Shown: piece after piece, positions 47,748 to 59,335 of the stretch | Layout of the letters: each line of letters opens with the position of its first letter | Position numbering within the stretch: the stretch's first letter is position 1 | NCBI GenBank assembly: GCA_002964805.2 | Contig: PUDQ02000033.1 | Location: forward strand, 1,178,001-1,242,000 | Direction: 5' to 3' | Length of the DNA stretch: 64,000 bases | Source of the DNA: Trametes villosa | Lineage: Eukaryota; Basidiomycota; Agaricomycetes; Polyporales; Polyporaceae | Notes under the pieces: model-generated | What the model saw: the letters and a program-made list of their open reading frames with translations, nothing else | Databases searched by the model: none | What the model was told of the DNA's origin: nothing | Translations under genes and position numbers: made by a program

Positions 47748-48294
47748 TCCGGTCGGCTGGCGGCTGGCGGCGAACGTAGGGCGGTGATTGGAAGGGGGCT
47801 AGATATGCATGCCCGGGCCGCACTAGGCCAGAAAGCAAGTGCGCTGCCCGTCTAAGGAGTGTGCGCTGGTGTGGGCGACGTGCAGGAGCGTCGGCTTCGG
47901 GGACGCGGTCGTGACGGGAGCTTGTCAAATGCAAGCGGTGCGCTCAGCCACACACCGCCGATCACCCTCTCCGGGCCAACGCTGCCCGGCTCCCGGTCGA
48001 TCAGCGCCGGCCCCTGATTGGCCCGCACGAGGCTCGGACCCTCGGAGGGCGGGATGGACAGCGTCGGCGAGCGCACCGAGTCTAGTCTACCAGAACAACC
48101 TCACTCAACGCCCCGGAACACGCACTGAACACGCTGAGATACGCGAGTACGACGAAAAAGCACATACATCCGATAGCATGCCGCAGGATCCAACAAATAC
48201 ACCGGAGATACAAGATTGCTAGTACAGTTTTGAGAGATCTCTTCGACCACCACGAGGACCTCCCCAGGAGCACCCACACACCACCTCCTGGCAC
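47748..48294. other. Intergenic gap between two minus-strand genes
   Basis: 547 bp holding the hydrolase promoter and the RAP1GDS1-like terminator. No supported ORF or motif. Confidence 0.4.
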
Positions 48295-50938
48295 CTACGC
48301 CCACGCCTCCAGCGCCCGCTTCGCCGCGGCGACCACCTTCGGGTTGCCCGGCGCCTCGCCCTCGCGGGCCAGGCCCTCTATGAGCTCCCGCGTGCCGTCC
48401 TTCATCCGCTGCAGATCCGTCGCCCTGCTCTCCGCGACGACGCCCTTCCGGCCCAGGTGCCCGAGCAGCGCGCACACGTTCGAGCGCACCTCGGCCGGCA
48501 CGCTCGCGCTCGTGCCCCCGTCGCGCAGCACCGCGGTGAGCATGTCCAGCGCGCGCCGCGGGCCCACCACCGGCGAGCCCTCCGTGGCCGAGACGGCGGA
48601 GAGCGGCTGCGACGTCGTCCGGATCGCCTCCGTCGGCAGCGGGTTCAGCAGCGAGTCCAGCACGAGCGTGCCTGCGAGATGAGCGTCAGCGTTCCATTCC
48701 GGCGCGGCGGCATGAAGCTCAGCGCACCTCCATTCGGGTGCGTGCTGACCAAGGACAGCGCCACGACGCCCTCGTTGATGAGCGTCGGATACCGTTTGCT
48801 CCTCCCGATCAGCCGTGCGAGCGCGGACACGCACGGCTCCGTCACGACCGCCTTCATGGCGTCCTCGCGCTTCTTCGCCTTGTCTTCGGCCAGTGTCTTC
48901 GGATCGGTCGACCACAGCGACTTGACCGCGTTCACCAGCACACGCGTGCCCTCGCTCTTGACCGCAATGGAGTCCGACCGCCCCACCAGCTGCAGGATCT
49001 GCTGCAGCGGGGAGCCAGCCTCTGCCGGGAGGATGAGCGAGAACGTGTTGTCAACTGTAAAAGGCGAAGTGGCAGATCAGCGACGGGCACGGAGCCGGGA
49101 TGCCTCAGCCATGCTCACTGTCGCCGTTGCACATGTGTTTCGCAACGCCAATGGCGGCCACCTGGATGATCTCCACCATGTCTGCCTTCTCGCTCCATAT
49201 TTGCGAGGTCGCGAGCCGCTCGATGATGCCGGCCTGCCCGAGTGCGGCCCTGTTCCCCTGCGACTGGGCGAGGTGCTTCAGCAGCCCGATGACGCCGTGC
49301 TTCACCTTGATGTCCGTCTCGGGCTCCAGCAGCGCGGCGAGATCAGGGGCGAGCGAAATTGGCGGCTTCACGATCGCCGTCGAATGGGCGTCTGTGCAGG
49401 CGACGGGGTCAGAGTTTTAGGCTTCGGACCGGTGCGCAGGGGGTGGCAAATACCTCGTCGGCAGATGTTCCCGAGGCTGAGCGTGGCGCAGATGATCAGG
49501 TCGTCGCGGTTGCCCTCCTTGAGGCTCTTGTGCGTGCGGATCCACTCCACCATCCTGCTCACGAACACGCCACCCGGCTTGTCGGCCTCGGAGTCGTCCC
49601 AGAGCGTGTCGGTGTTCTTCTCCTCGCCGGCCACCTCCACGATGGCCTTGACGAGGGCACCCTTGCCCACGTCGAAACCCTTTTCCTTCGCTGCGCGTTC
49701 GCCTGGAGACTCTGCAGCCCAGGACGGCGGGTAGTCGCCCTGTTCCACGAACGTCAGGAGCTCCGACAAGCATGCAACGCCGCCGTGCTCGCCATCGGGG
49801 AACGTCAAGCCGCGCGCCAGAGAGAGCCGCACGTCTTCCACATCCAGACATAGCGACTCGATCAGACCGCAGACCTGTTCGTAGATGTCGAAGTCTGTCT
49901 GGACGAGGGTGCGGCGGGACGCTGGAGTGGAGAACTTTGGAGGCAGTTCAGAGTACGGCGGGAGGAATGCCCGTAGCTGTGCGACCAGTGGTGGCAGAGC
50001 GTCGGGCCCAAAGACTAGCCGAGGCTGTTCTGAAAGCACGAAGTTGGGCGGATCGCTTAGATGAGCTATTGCGAAGAAGACTCACGACTGTCTTCGTCGC
50101 CAGTAATTTCCTCTATAGCTCGCCATGCCCAGGAAGCTAGAGTACTTCGCAGAGCCCAAGTCTCGGCAGACTCTTCAGAGCTGTCCTGGGTAGAAGTCTG
50201 CTTGTCTAGCTGCCAGGAGCCGAGAGGGTATATTGCTGTAGAGAGCTTCAGGATAGTCATGGCAGCTTCTAGAGACACTAGGCGGTCCTTGACAGCATCT
50301 GTTTTGGTGAGCATAATTGACGGCCGAAGTCTGGTAGCACGTACCATAGCCTACACTGGCATTCAGCAGGAATCCGATGGCAGTCTTTATGATCTTGAGA
50401 TCGGGTATAGATATGGGGAGGGCCTCTCGCTGAGCAGGTTTGACCGACTCAGCATAGCTCTCTAGCAAGGCAACAACAGTTTGCGGGAAGCCAGCATCTA
50501 GCAAGACGCCTCGGTTGTTGTCTGCGAGGCAGGGGAGGTCCAGACGGTCGGTACCGACAATCAAATACTGGACGGCTTTACGTACCATGGTCCATGCAGA
50601 TATTGGCCGCGACGCGCAGCAGCTCGAAGATAGCAGGCTTGCATGTCGGCGCGGCGTCCTGCGTGTGGCTGACGGCGCCCTTCAGGAGCGAGGTGAGGGT
50701 CTGGGGCAGCAGGGTCTGGCCGAGCGCGGTCTGCTGGTCAACTGTGCAGCGGGCGTCGGCATGGGGCACGCAAGAGAGAGCAGACGGGGTGCAGCGAACC
50801 GTTCTTGCTGCGCAGGTCGTTCGCGAGGCTCTGCGCGGTGTGCTCGATGTCGGCCCACTGGTTCGGCTGGTTGAGGGGCAGCTGCGCGAGCAGGTCGCCG
50901 AGCTTGGAGGCGGATGCGAGCGCGGCGCTTCCGCTCAT
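48295..50938 (-). CDS. Armadillo-repeat protein, SmgGDS/RAP1GDS1-like
   Basis: In animals RAP1GDS1 is an armadillo chaperone and exchange factor for prenylatable small GTPases. Exons 50800-50938, 50586-50741, 50345-50521, 50086-50298, 49454-50029, 49119-49391, 48728-49054 and 48295-48671 give 745 aa. The sequence is almost wholly paired amphipathic helices: IFELLRVAANICMDHDNRGVLLDAGFPQTVVALLES, LKIIKTAIGFLLNAS, SLGNICR, KHGVIGLLKHLAQSQGNRAALGQAGIIERL and GTRVLVNAVKSLWS. NRGVLLDAGFPQ-type turns are armadillo signatures. SmgGDS is about 600 aa, so this is longer. Every intron is phase 1, so each internal exon has a length divisible by three. The exact partner GTPase is unknown. Assignment rests on armadillo pattern and overall layout, not on a diagnostic motif. 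Confidence 0.8.
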
Positions 50939-51286
50939 GGTGCGCGGCCTGATCAGGGGGATCTGCCCGCGAGAGGGGGTGCGGGGATAGGCCTCCGGGG
51001 GGGCTGATGGGGAGATGGGGGGAGAGACGAGTGGGATTGGAGAGCTGAGCTTAAGCCGCGGTCGTGCACGAACTCGCCATCCGCGGCGAAAGAGTTCACT
51101 CTTTGCAATGTGCCGGATCCAGATCTCCCCTTCCGTCCCCCCGCCCATCTCTCCCACGTGTCCCGCAGATAGCACCGGCGTCTTGGTACCCCTCCAGCCT
51201 CGTCCGCGTTCTCCGGCCACCTTCGCCGCCCTGTTCTGTCTAAAATACATTTGTTTGTGCTACGCAATGCATCATACACCAAAGTA
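50939..51286. other. Short intergenic gap
   Basis: 348 bp between tandem minus-strand genes: promoter of the RAP1GDS1-like gene and 3' UTR of bet2. Nothing recognisable. Confidence 0.4.
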
Positions 51287-52661
51287 TCAGGTAGACGGTT
51301 TCCGCGGAAGTGCTGTCCAGCCCTTCCGCAGCCCCTTCGATTCAATCAGACTCGCAGGCATGCAATATACGGGATCCAAATCCTCAAGCCCCGGGTAGCC
51401 TAGCAGGGACAGACCTGGAACCATGTTAACCCGGTATGCGTATTAGGAATACATGTGGATCGATTACCTGCAATCCCGAAGTTCGTGTGGAAGACATCAG
51501 GCTGGTCACCCGGTCGGTCTGCGATACCACCATGTTCGAGTTCCTGCCCACGCGTTTGTCAGTATTTTCGTTGGTTGTACGTGTTAAGCAACCTACCTGC
51601 GCGGAGAGAATGAATTCTGTCAGCTTCTCTGCGTTGATCCAAGGTACCTTGTTCAGGATGGACATGGCAGAGAGCACCCAGAAGCTGTAGCAAACCTACA
51701 CAAGCCCGTCAGCGCGAGGAGAGCCAACACAACATACAAACGACCGTACATCTTCGAGCTTCTCTGGCCGCCCATTCAGGCCGCCGTTTGGCAGCTGCCG
51801 TTCAGCAAGCCACCACCCGAGCATGTCCTGGTCGATCTCGTCTAGACGATCCAGCACGGCGAGCGCCGCAACGCACACGAACACTAGTCAAGCAGGTCGC
51901 GTCAGCCTACCACGCTCGGAGGGGCTCTTCGAATCCGATTTTGATGTACCTTGCGCAGCGTGGCTTTCGGCACCCTCGCGGGCGCCGAACCCGCCATCGA
52001 AGTTTCTGCACCGTCGGATGTACCCCACCGTCTTCTCGACGTCCAGCTCGCCCAGGCGTCCGATCAGAGATAGCGCAAGTACGGCGCAGCATAGGAAGCG
52101 TGTGTCTATCTCGCCGAAGGCGTCCCCGGCGAACACTCCGGAAGGCTGCTGGAGGGAGAGGATATCTGCCGTTGTGCATCAGGAAGTTGCGTCTGATTGT
52201 CGTTTGTGTGTAGAAGCACGCACACTTGGCGACGCGAGGTATGTCGACTCGTTCTAGCGCATCCTGCATCGTCAGAATCTGGATGGCGCATAGCGTGGGC
52301 AGGAGATGCGCGTCGTGGTCGGGATGCGCGCCAAACGCGCCTGGAAGACATAGTCAGCATCGCGGGCATACGCTGTATGTACGGACGACAAACCTGACCT
52401 GCTTCGTCGTCCCAGCAGCTCATAACGAACTCGATCATTTCGTCTCTGTCGAGAGCATCTTTACGCTTCATGATGCAAAGCGCGTTCAGGCCCCAGTAAA
52501 TCGCGCTCATGCGCAGGTGGGCAGTCAGATGATACACAAGATCATCCTTGTTCTAACAGAGAAGGGGTTAGACCGGTGATCGATAGGTGTGCGCAACCGC
52601 GTACCTCGCCGAGCGACTGGATGTACTTGACGTGTAAGGGTATGTCCAGAGTCGAACTCAT
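51287..52661 (-). CDS. bet2: Rab geranylgeranyltransferase beta subunit (BET2)
   Basis: Catalytic subunit that attaches geranylgeranyl groups to the C-terminal cysteines of Rab GTPases. Exons 52605-52661, 52399-52552, 52224-52340, 51950-52165, 51750-51883, 51597-51695, 51468-51543 and 51287-51414 give 326 aa, the usual length. Prenyltransferase repeats are seen as [74 protein letters not shown] and [30 protein letters not shown]. The zinc ligands are D226, C228 (DVC) and H278 (HTNFG). QPxGxF.GD with [10 protein letters not shown] identifies the type II enzyme over farnesyltransferase beta. The donor after VAK was set at GTGCGT (52223) because only this gives KYILSLQ in frame. Confidence 0.95.
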
Positions 52662-53101
52662 GATGTGTTCCGCGTGTTCTTCCGGTAAAGTGTGTCGTAC
52701 GACGTGACTTCGCCGGATATGTTTTCCGGCTTGGCGATACTACGCCTCGCAGTTTCTGCACGATCCGGTGGTGAGCGGAAGAGGAGTGACAGGCAAGCGC
52801 AGCCACCGCCGCAGAGCGCTCGCCCCACGCGATCGAAATGCAGCTCGATCGGGCGCTCGGTCCGGCCGGGGAACCCCACAGCCGAGCGCTTACGCTCTCG
52901 CTAATAAGTACGAACACTTGACCGCAGCTAGCTGCTGAATGTCCCTTGTTGCGCCCACAGTCCCTCGGCCGGGGTACTAGTGCAATAACCGAAGGTCTTC
53001 GTCGGTGCCGGGGTGTGCTGACAGCATCACTAGCGCATATATAAAACCCCGCTGCTTTGTGGTCGCATCAACAGCCCCTGTTCCCACACAAACTCGCTGC
53101 C
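52662..53101. other. Divergent promoter region, bet2 / enoyl-CoA isomerase
   Basis: 440 bp between divergent ATGs, with a strong TATA box for the isomerase at its right end and none evident for bet2. Confidence 0.5.
53038..53046 (+). promoter_or_regulatory. TATA box of the enoyl-CoA isomerase gene
   Basis: TATATAAAA, 55 bp upstream of the ATG at 53102. A close and strong TATA element fits an inducible gene, such as one of fatty-acid use (inference). Confidence 0.6.
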
Positions 53102-54405
53102 ATGTCCGACCGCGTCCTCGTTGATGTCTCCCAGGGAATCGCTACGATTACGCTCAATGCTCCAAGGACTTTGAACGCACTCACTCGCGAGGGTGAGCAA
53201 TATACCTACTGCAACGTCTGTACAAGGAATAGACGACCGATGAACATGATGGGCAGACTATGATGCTTTCGCCGTCGCTCTACGAGAAATCGACGCTCGG
53301 GACGACGTCCTTGTGACCGTCTGGCAAGGTAGTTGGCACCTCTGAACCTCTCACAAACTCGGCTCACGCGTGCATAGCGAATGGAAGATGGTTCTCCGCG
53401 TATGTATCGAAAGCGCCTACGCGAGGAACCCCAATTGATACTTGTATACAGTGGGACTAGCGTCACAAATAGGTTGACGGTCAAGACGAAACGCGAGGCT
53501 TTCCTCCAAGGGATTGTTCCTGCTAATACGGATATCAGCCAAGCAGTGAGTACTGCAGCGGGAGTGTCGCCGAATGCGAAACTCAAGGATCGTCAGTTAT
53601 ATTCTCACAGCAAGATCCTCGTGGCTGCTTTGAACGGCCCAGTGATGGGTACTATCCTTTTCAACCCGCTTTCGCAATGTCTATTGACTTGCTGCACGCT
53701 CAGGAATTTCTGCAGGTATGTTTGAGGTGGTTGGACTGAGGAAGCAGTCATTCAGATAGTGAACCCACCCAGCGTACCTGGGGCACTTTGATTTCATCTA
53801 TGCGCTACCGAGCGTGTGGCTCTCCGTGCCCTTCACATTCATCGGTAAGCCGAATTGTCTCCCTAATCTGGAGGATCGTCTGACCACAAGGACCCACAGG
53901 GATCATCTCCGAAGCGGGCTCCAGCGTGACGTTCCGCAACAGAAGTACATGTGCATTCAGGTACCCGGCTCGAGCGTCGTCCTAACTCCCCGGCTTCTCG
54001 CTTAGTGGGCGCCGCGAAAGCCAACGAGGTGCTCCTCTGGGGCAAGAAGAAGGAAGCGCAAGAACTTTTGGAGTGTGGTTTTATCAAGTAAGTTGTCATG
54101 CTGTGCTTATCGGCGGACGACCCTCTGAACCTTCAACCGTCGCGCCAAGCAAAATCTTCCCTGAGCAGCCGGTGCCAGACTTCCATGCCGCAGTCCGCCA
54201 GCTCGTTCTCGCGGACTTGGACGGCTTGGACCCGACCGCGCTTCTTGCCGTGAAGAGGCTCGTCAAGGCGGGCCTGAACGACCAACACAACTTTGATGCC
54301 GTGAACCTTCGCGAGAGCTATACGCAGGCGGAACGGTTCGCTTCGGGCATTCCCTCCGAGCGTTTCGACAAGATCGCGCGAAAGGAGTTGCGGCATAAGC
54401 TCTGA
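53102..54405 (+). CDS. Peroxisomal enoyl-CoA hydratase/isomerase (ECI1-like)
   Basis: Crotonase-fold enzyme of fatty-acid beta-oxidation, probably a delta3,delta2-enoyl-CoA isomerase. Exons 53102-53192, 53257-53328, 53378-53399, 53452-53545, 53597-53648, 53704-53715, 53773-53844, 53900-53944, 54006-54087 and 54150-54405 give 265 aa. It starts VLVDVSQGIATITLNAPRTLNALT. The first oxyanion-hole segment is ANGRWFSAGTSV and the second is KILVAALNGPVMGGISAAYLGHFDFIYA. Then come FTFIGIISEAGSSVTFRNRMG and ANEVLLWGKKKEAQELLECGFIN. The hydratase Glu in GCELA is absent (GGISA), which favours isomerase. The protein ends in HKL, a variant peroxisomal targeting signal type 1 like the HRL of yeast Eci1. The third and sixth exons are only 22 and 12 nt. 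Confidence 0.9.
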
Positions 54406-55206
54406 GCCTCTGACTCTGAGGAGCTCTGAAGACTGAGGCCGAGCCGAGTTGCTGCTGGACTCGGTGTGGGGCCAGCTCGAGACAGATCTCGATCACGTAT
54501 CTCTCTTCCTCCCGCCCGGCCGATCGCGAGGGGGTGTACTGTACTTCCTTATCTCTCTTTTCCTCCGCGTCGTTGTATATCCGTGCTTGGTTGTCGAACG
54601 ACCGCGATATGGTCCCCCTTGGCCGCGCGCTCCGAGTCGCAGATGTGTGGCGGAAGCTGTACATTCTCACACCCGAACCTCTCGGTGTTCTGGCCGAGCT
54701 GCAAAACGACAGCGGCCGGAACCTGCCATCAAACCTAGTAGGCCTATTACCTCTCGTGACCATTGCACCTGAATCTTTGTGCGTCTCTGGGAGTCTTGGG
54801 GTGAGGGCCAGACATTTGCACCGACGCTGTCATCGGAAAGTAGAAACACGCGTGGGTTATGGGTGCAGGCACACCTGTTTTTCCTGGCACAGCGGATGCT
54901 GACAGGCTTTGTGGCCACTTACGATCACTATCGTATGCTATCGCGGCGCCTGCGGGCGGGTACCTTGGCAGGCCCGGCGGACGCTTGGCGAAATCTCCCC
55001 ATCTTCTTACGCGATTGATGGCCTTCCCTACATATCATTTTCCTGCGGGGTCGGGAATGCGCAGGCGAGTATAAGATTCTGCAATGCAGCTCCCCACCGG
55101 TCCGCCTTGCTCCCTCCGGCCTCCTCACCTGTCCTGCTGGGCCTCTGTGTCTGCGCGCTGCACGTAGCCACCACCCACAGACGCGACCGCACCAAGAGCA
55201 GACGCG
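54406..55206. other. Intergenic, isomerase to permease
   Basis: 801 bp between tandem plus-strand genes. A plus ORF from an ATG at 54609 is mildly protein-like but short and unrecognised; not called. The permease promoter should lie at the right end; no clear TATA box. Confidence 0.4.
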
Positions 55207-57397
55207 ATGTCTTACGAGGAGAAAGTCTCGGAGAAGCACGAGTTCGACGCGTCGGTGTCCTCAGGCGACGCCATGAAGGACTCGTCCGACCGCTACTATG
55301 TCGCGAACGAGGCCCTCGTCGACCCTGAGGAGCGCGAGAGTTTGCACCGCGACCTCTCTGCGCGGCAGATTTCCATGATTGCGGTGCGTACCCTCGTTCC
55401 TCGGACGCGACTGCGGTTTACCGATTGTGCAATGTGCAGCTCGGTGGTGCCATCGGCACTGGGCTTATCGTCGGGTCCGGCACTGCGCTCGTCCGCGGCG
55501 GACCGCTCGGAATCTGCTTGGGCTACTCGTTCGTCGGCTTCGTGTGCTATCTGGTCATGGTCTCGCTTGGCGAGATGTGCGCGTACCTGCCGCACAAGAA
55601 GGGTTTCCCCGGCTACGCGACTCGCTTCGTCGACCCCGCATTCGGTTTTGGCCTTGGCTGGAACTACGTCATGAAGTAGGCTCGCTACCGCTGTTTCCCC
55701 TCGATCATCCGCGCTGACCCGGCAATCTGTTAGGTATGTCATCGTCACGCCGAACAACATTAACGCTGCTGGAGTGGTCATCCAATATTGGACCCAGAAG
55801 GTGCACATATCGATATGGATGAGTACGTGCATTCCCACTGTGATCACCCGGTGAGCGTGCTGCTAATGCTGGAATTCTCTGTAGTCATTTTCATCGCATT
55901 CAGTGAGTTCACCCCGCCGTAAGCTCTCGGCTTGGGGCCAATTCTGACGGCGCCGCAGTCTTCTTCATCAACCTGCTCGGCGTGCGCGTGTTCGGCGAGC
56001 TCGAGTTCTGGTTCAGCAGCATCAAGGTCATCACGCTCGTCGGCCTGCTGCTCATGGGCATCATCATCGACCTCGGCGGGAACCCGCGGCACGACCGCAT
56101 CGGCTTCCGCTACTGGCAGCACCCCGACGGGCCGATGGGCCACTACCTCCTCAACCAGGTGCACAACGAGCACCTGTCGATCTTCCTCGGCTTCTGGAGC
56201 ACGCTCACGAACGCGCTGTTCGCGTTCATCGGCACGGAGCTGATTGGTGTGACCGTCGGCGAGTGCCAGGCGCCACGGAAGAATATCCCGATCGCGATCA
56301 GGAGGACGTTCTTCCGGATCCTCATCTTCTACGTCGGCGGTGTTTTCGTGATTAGCCTCATCGTTCCCAGCACGGATTCGGTCAGTCGCGAGCAATTCTT
56401 CGCTGTACACAACGACTGACGTGCATCTTTGCAGGCTATCTTCGTTGCGAACAAGTCGAAGGCTGGCGCGGCTGCGTCCCCCTTCGTCGTTGGTGAGTAA
56501 CCGCAGTTCACTCATGTCCTAGTATAGCGCTGACTTTAATGACCTCAGCGACCACGCTTGCTGGGATCAAGGTCCTTAACCACATCATCAATGCGGCCAT
56601 CCTGCTGTTCGTGCTCAGCGCCGCAAACTCGGATCTGTACATCGGCACGCGTACCCTCTACGGCTTGGCCGTCCAGGGCCACGCACCGAAGATTTTCGCG
56701 AAGGTCAACCGCATGGGTGTCCCCTACCCGTCCCTGATCTTCTGCACGTGCTTCTGCTTCCTCGTCTTCCTCAACGTCTCGTCCAGCAGCGCAAAAGGTG
56801 AGCTGATAATGTTGAGAACGATCTGAACTACAAGCTGAGCGATTCTCCTAGTGTTCGGCTGGTTCGTCAACTTGGTGTCGACGTTTGGTGCGATTACCTG
56901 GATGTGTATCTGCTACACGCATATGTGAGTCTGAATAATCGCCATCGGAGGCCCCTTTTCTGACCACGCTCGAACAGCCGCTTCATGAAAGCCCTGAAAG
57001 CGCAGGGCATGTCCCGCGACGACCTGCCGTACAAGGCACCCTTCCAGCCGTGGGGTGCTTGGTTTGGCCTCGTCGCCACCGCCATCATCACGCTCTTCAA
57101 GGGTACGTTTCTTTCTCGTCCTCTGCCATACTGCAGCTGACAAAGATCCACGCAGGCTTCGACACGTTCATCCCCTTCACGAAGGACACCTTCGTCACAG
57201 CATATATCGGCCTGCCGACGTTCGTGCTGTTCTACGGGGGCTACAAGTTCTACTACCGCACGTCCCTGATCCCGTCCGACAAAGTCGACCTGATCACGGG
57301 CAAGCGGGAGATCGACGAGGAGGAGGAGCGGTTCAACAAGGAGCAGGAGGCGCGGGGCCCGCGGACGCGCTGGCAGAGGATATGGGAGGACCTGTAA
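55207..57397 (+). CDS. Amino-acid permease, APC superfamily (fungal YAT type)
   Basis: Plasma-membrane proton/amino-acid symporter by family. Exons 55207-55383, 55440-55675, 55734-55822, 55885-55902, 55959-56380, 56435-56492, 56549-56797, 56852-56924, 56978-57102 and 57156-57397 give 562 aa. A charged cytosolic N terminus (about 55 aa) precedes twelve predicted spans. The first begins ISMIALGGAIGTGLIVGSG, with the substrate-binding GAIGTGL of the family. Others: YSFVGFVCYLVMVSLGEM, FGFGLGWNYVMKYVIVTPN, IKVITLVGLLLMGIIIDLGG, FSTLTNALFAFIGTELIGVTVGE-like core, ILIFYVGGVFVISLIVPS, IINAAILLFVLSAANSDLYIGTRTLYGLA and AWFGLVATAIITLFKGF. The tail is acidic and charged. PFVV...NAAILLFVLSAANS is characteristic. 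Substrate cannot be assigned. The fourth exon is 18 nt and lies inside a membrane span. Confidence 0.95.
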
Positions 57398-57914
57398 TGC
57401 GTTACGATTAGTCATTTGTTGTGATGAGTGTGTACGATGTAAGCTTCGATAACTGTTGCTGTTATGAGATGAGCACAGTCTAGTCCAAAACCCTACGTCT
57501 CGAATCTCGATTGTGAACGTTTGAAAGATGGTGAGAAAGTTGTGCGACTTCGAGCAGGGCGGGCTGTGGGGAGAGACGCGCTCGTCAGCAGGATTTGTCC
57601 GCGACGCGTCTCGTTACGGCGTCACGGGGGCGCGGTGTGACGGTGTGGCTGAAGACGGAGGCCGCGCTTGTTGGCGCCGTGCGCCGTTCCGTCCAAAGGA
57701 GGCAGGCCGATTACACATGGCGACGATCTGGATTACGCTCTCGCAGTCATGGCGCACTTCAAAAGGAGGAGGGCAGCACAAATGATTTTCGAGCATGTTC
57801 CGCGCACTGCGCTCTATAAAACCCACCACGCTCGTCTGTCCTAGCACAACACACCGCCATCCACAGACTCGCAACATCACTCGCAGCCTCCAACACTTCA
57901 CCAACATACACACC
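57398..57914. other. Intergenic, permease to pirin
   Basis: 517 bp: permease 3' UTR and pirin promoter, with a TATA box at 57815-57820. No supported ORF. Confidence 0.45.
57815..57820 (+). promoter_or_regulatory. TATA box of the pirin gene
   Basis: TATAAA, 95 bp before the ATG at 57915, followed by a C/A-rich leader. Confidence 0.6.
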
Positions 57915-59250
57915 ATGTCCGCTAGCACTTCGAGGAAAGTCATCAAGAAGGTCTTGGCTGTAGAGACCGATGAGGTAGGCATTGAATGCGGATAGATACT
58001 TTGCAATACTGACAATACCACTAATGACAGGGTGCCGGTGCCAAAGTTCGACGGTCCATCGGCTCACCACAACTGAGGAACCTCACGCCGTTCCTCATGC
58101 TGGATCACTTCCACACGCCATCCGGAGCAGTGAGTGCTTTTCTCGACAAAAGTACGCTAAATATGTCTAACCCGTTACTCAGGGGTTCCCGGACCACCCC
58201 CATCGCGGTCAGGCAACTGTCACCTACATGCTTGAGGGGTAAGGCGAGAGCTCTGGGATATGGCAAACTGTTGTGCTGACGTGCGTACTCGTAGGTCGAG
58301 TCTGCACGAAGACTCTGCCGGACACAAGGGCAAGATCGAGGCCGGCGGCGTACAATGGATGTGTGCCGGCCGGGGAAGTAAGTCACCCTGTCTATTCGTA
58401 CGAAGCCACTACTTAACGAGGCCCAGTTATCCACGCTGAGATGCCCGAGTTTGGGCCTGGAATTCCCGAGCCCCGCGGTCTCCAGCTCTGGGTCGACCTA
58501 CCGAAGCAATTCAAGATGGTCGAGCCCTCTTACCAAGAACTTGGCCCTAGCCAGTATGCCGCCCGTACACCTGGATCAGCGGATACATACTGACAGACCC
58601 CCTAGGATCCCGACGGCGTACCCGCAAGGCGAGGACGGCCCCGTAAGGGTCAAGGTCATCAGCGGCAAGAGCCATGGCGTCGAGTCGCCTGTGCGCCCAC
58701 TCGGCGGCTGCTGGTACTTCCATGTCATCTTCGACAAGCTGGGCACGATCTTCCAAGACATCCGTGAGTACCTTGCACTCCATTGACATGACGGGATCCG
58801 GAGCTCACCGGTAAATCGTGCAGCGGTCGGTTGGACGGTGTTCCTGTACAGTACGTTCTTACATCTTCGCTAGAGCCTGCCGGTCACTGACCCGTCCTCT
58901 GTAGCACTGAAAGGCTCCGTACGCGTTGGTCCGGACTCGACAGTCCACGAACCATTCCACACACTCGTCCTGTCCGCTGCTTCCGGCGAGACAGGAGTCG
59001 AGGTCACCGCAACAGAAGACAACACCGAGTTTGTGCTGGTAGGTGTTATGTCCTCATTCACACACTGCAGCCCAAGCTTACTCTATCGGTGCAGATTGCT
59101 GGAGAGCCTCTCGACCAAACCGTGGTCCAGTACGGCCCCTTCGTCATGACGTCGAAGGAGGAGATCCAGAAAACATTTATCGACTACCAGTTCGGCCGGA
59201 ACGGGTTCGAAAAGGCACACACCTGGAAGAGCGAAATCGGACATTTGTAG
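57915..59250 (+). CDS. Pirin (cupin-fold iron protein)
   Basis: Pirins are bicupin proteins that bind a non-haem metal; some oxidise quercetin, and the human protein is a nuclear cofactor. Exons 57915-57974, 58031-58129, 58183-58238, 58295-58377, 58427-58553, 58606-58763, 58824-58850, 58905-59038 and 59095-59250 give 299 aa, the normal length. The metal ligands fall at H58 and H60 (FPDHPHRG) and H102 and E104 (GIIHAEMP), in the N-terminal cupin. Other signatures: SPQLRNLTPFLMLDHF, QATVTYMLEGSSLHEDSAGHKG, GGVQWMCAGRG, GLQLWVDLPKQFKM and, in the second cupin, VVQYGPFVMTSKEEIQKTFIDYQ. All ligands are present. The role in this fungus is unknown. It ends 85 bp from the convergent nsa1 stop. Confidence 0.96.
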
Positions 59251-59335
59251 TGACACGCGCCTTGCACAGCGCCCTTGTACCCCCTGTATAATCGATACGA
59301 CCATGTAATTCACCTGCGATACCGAATGGGATGGG

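Noticed and set aside
48457..49734. 425-codon plus-strand ORF
   Set aside because: Antisense shadow of the RAP1GDS1-like exons; runs through their introns and is Arg/His-rich.
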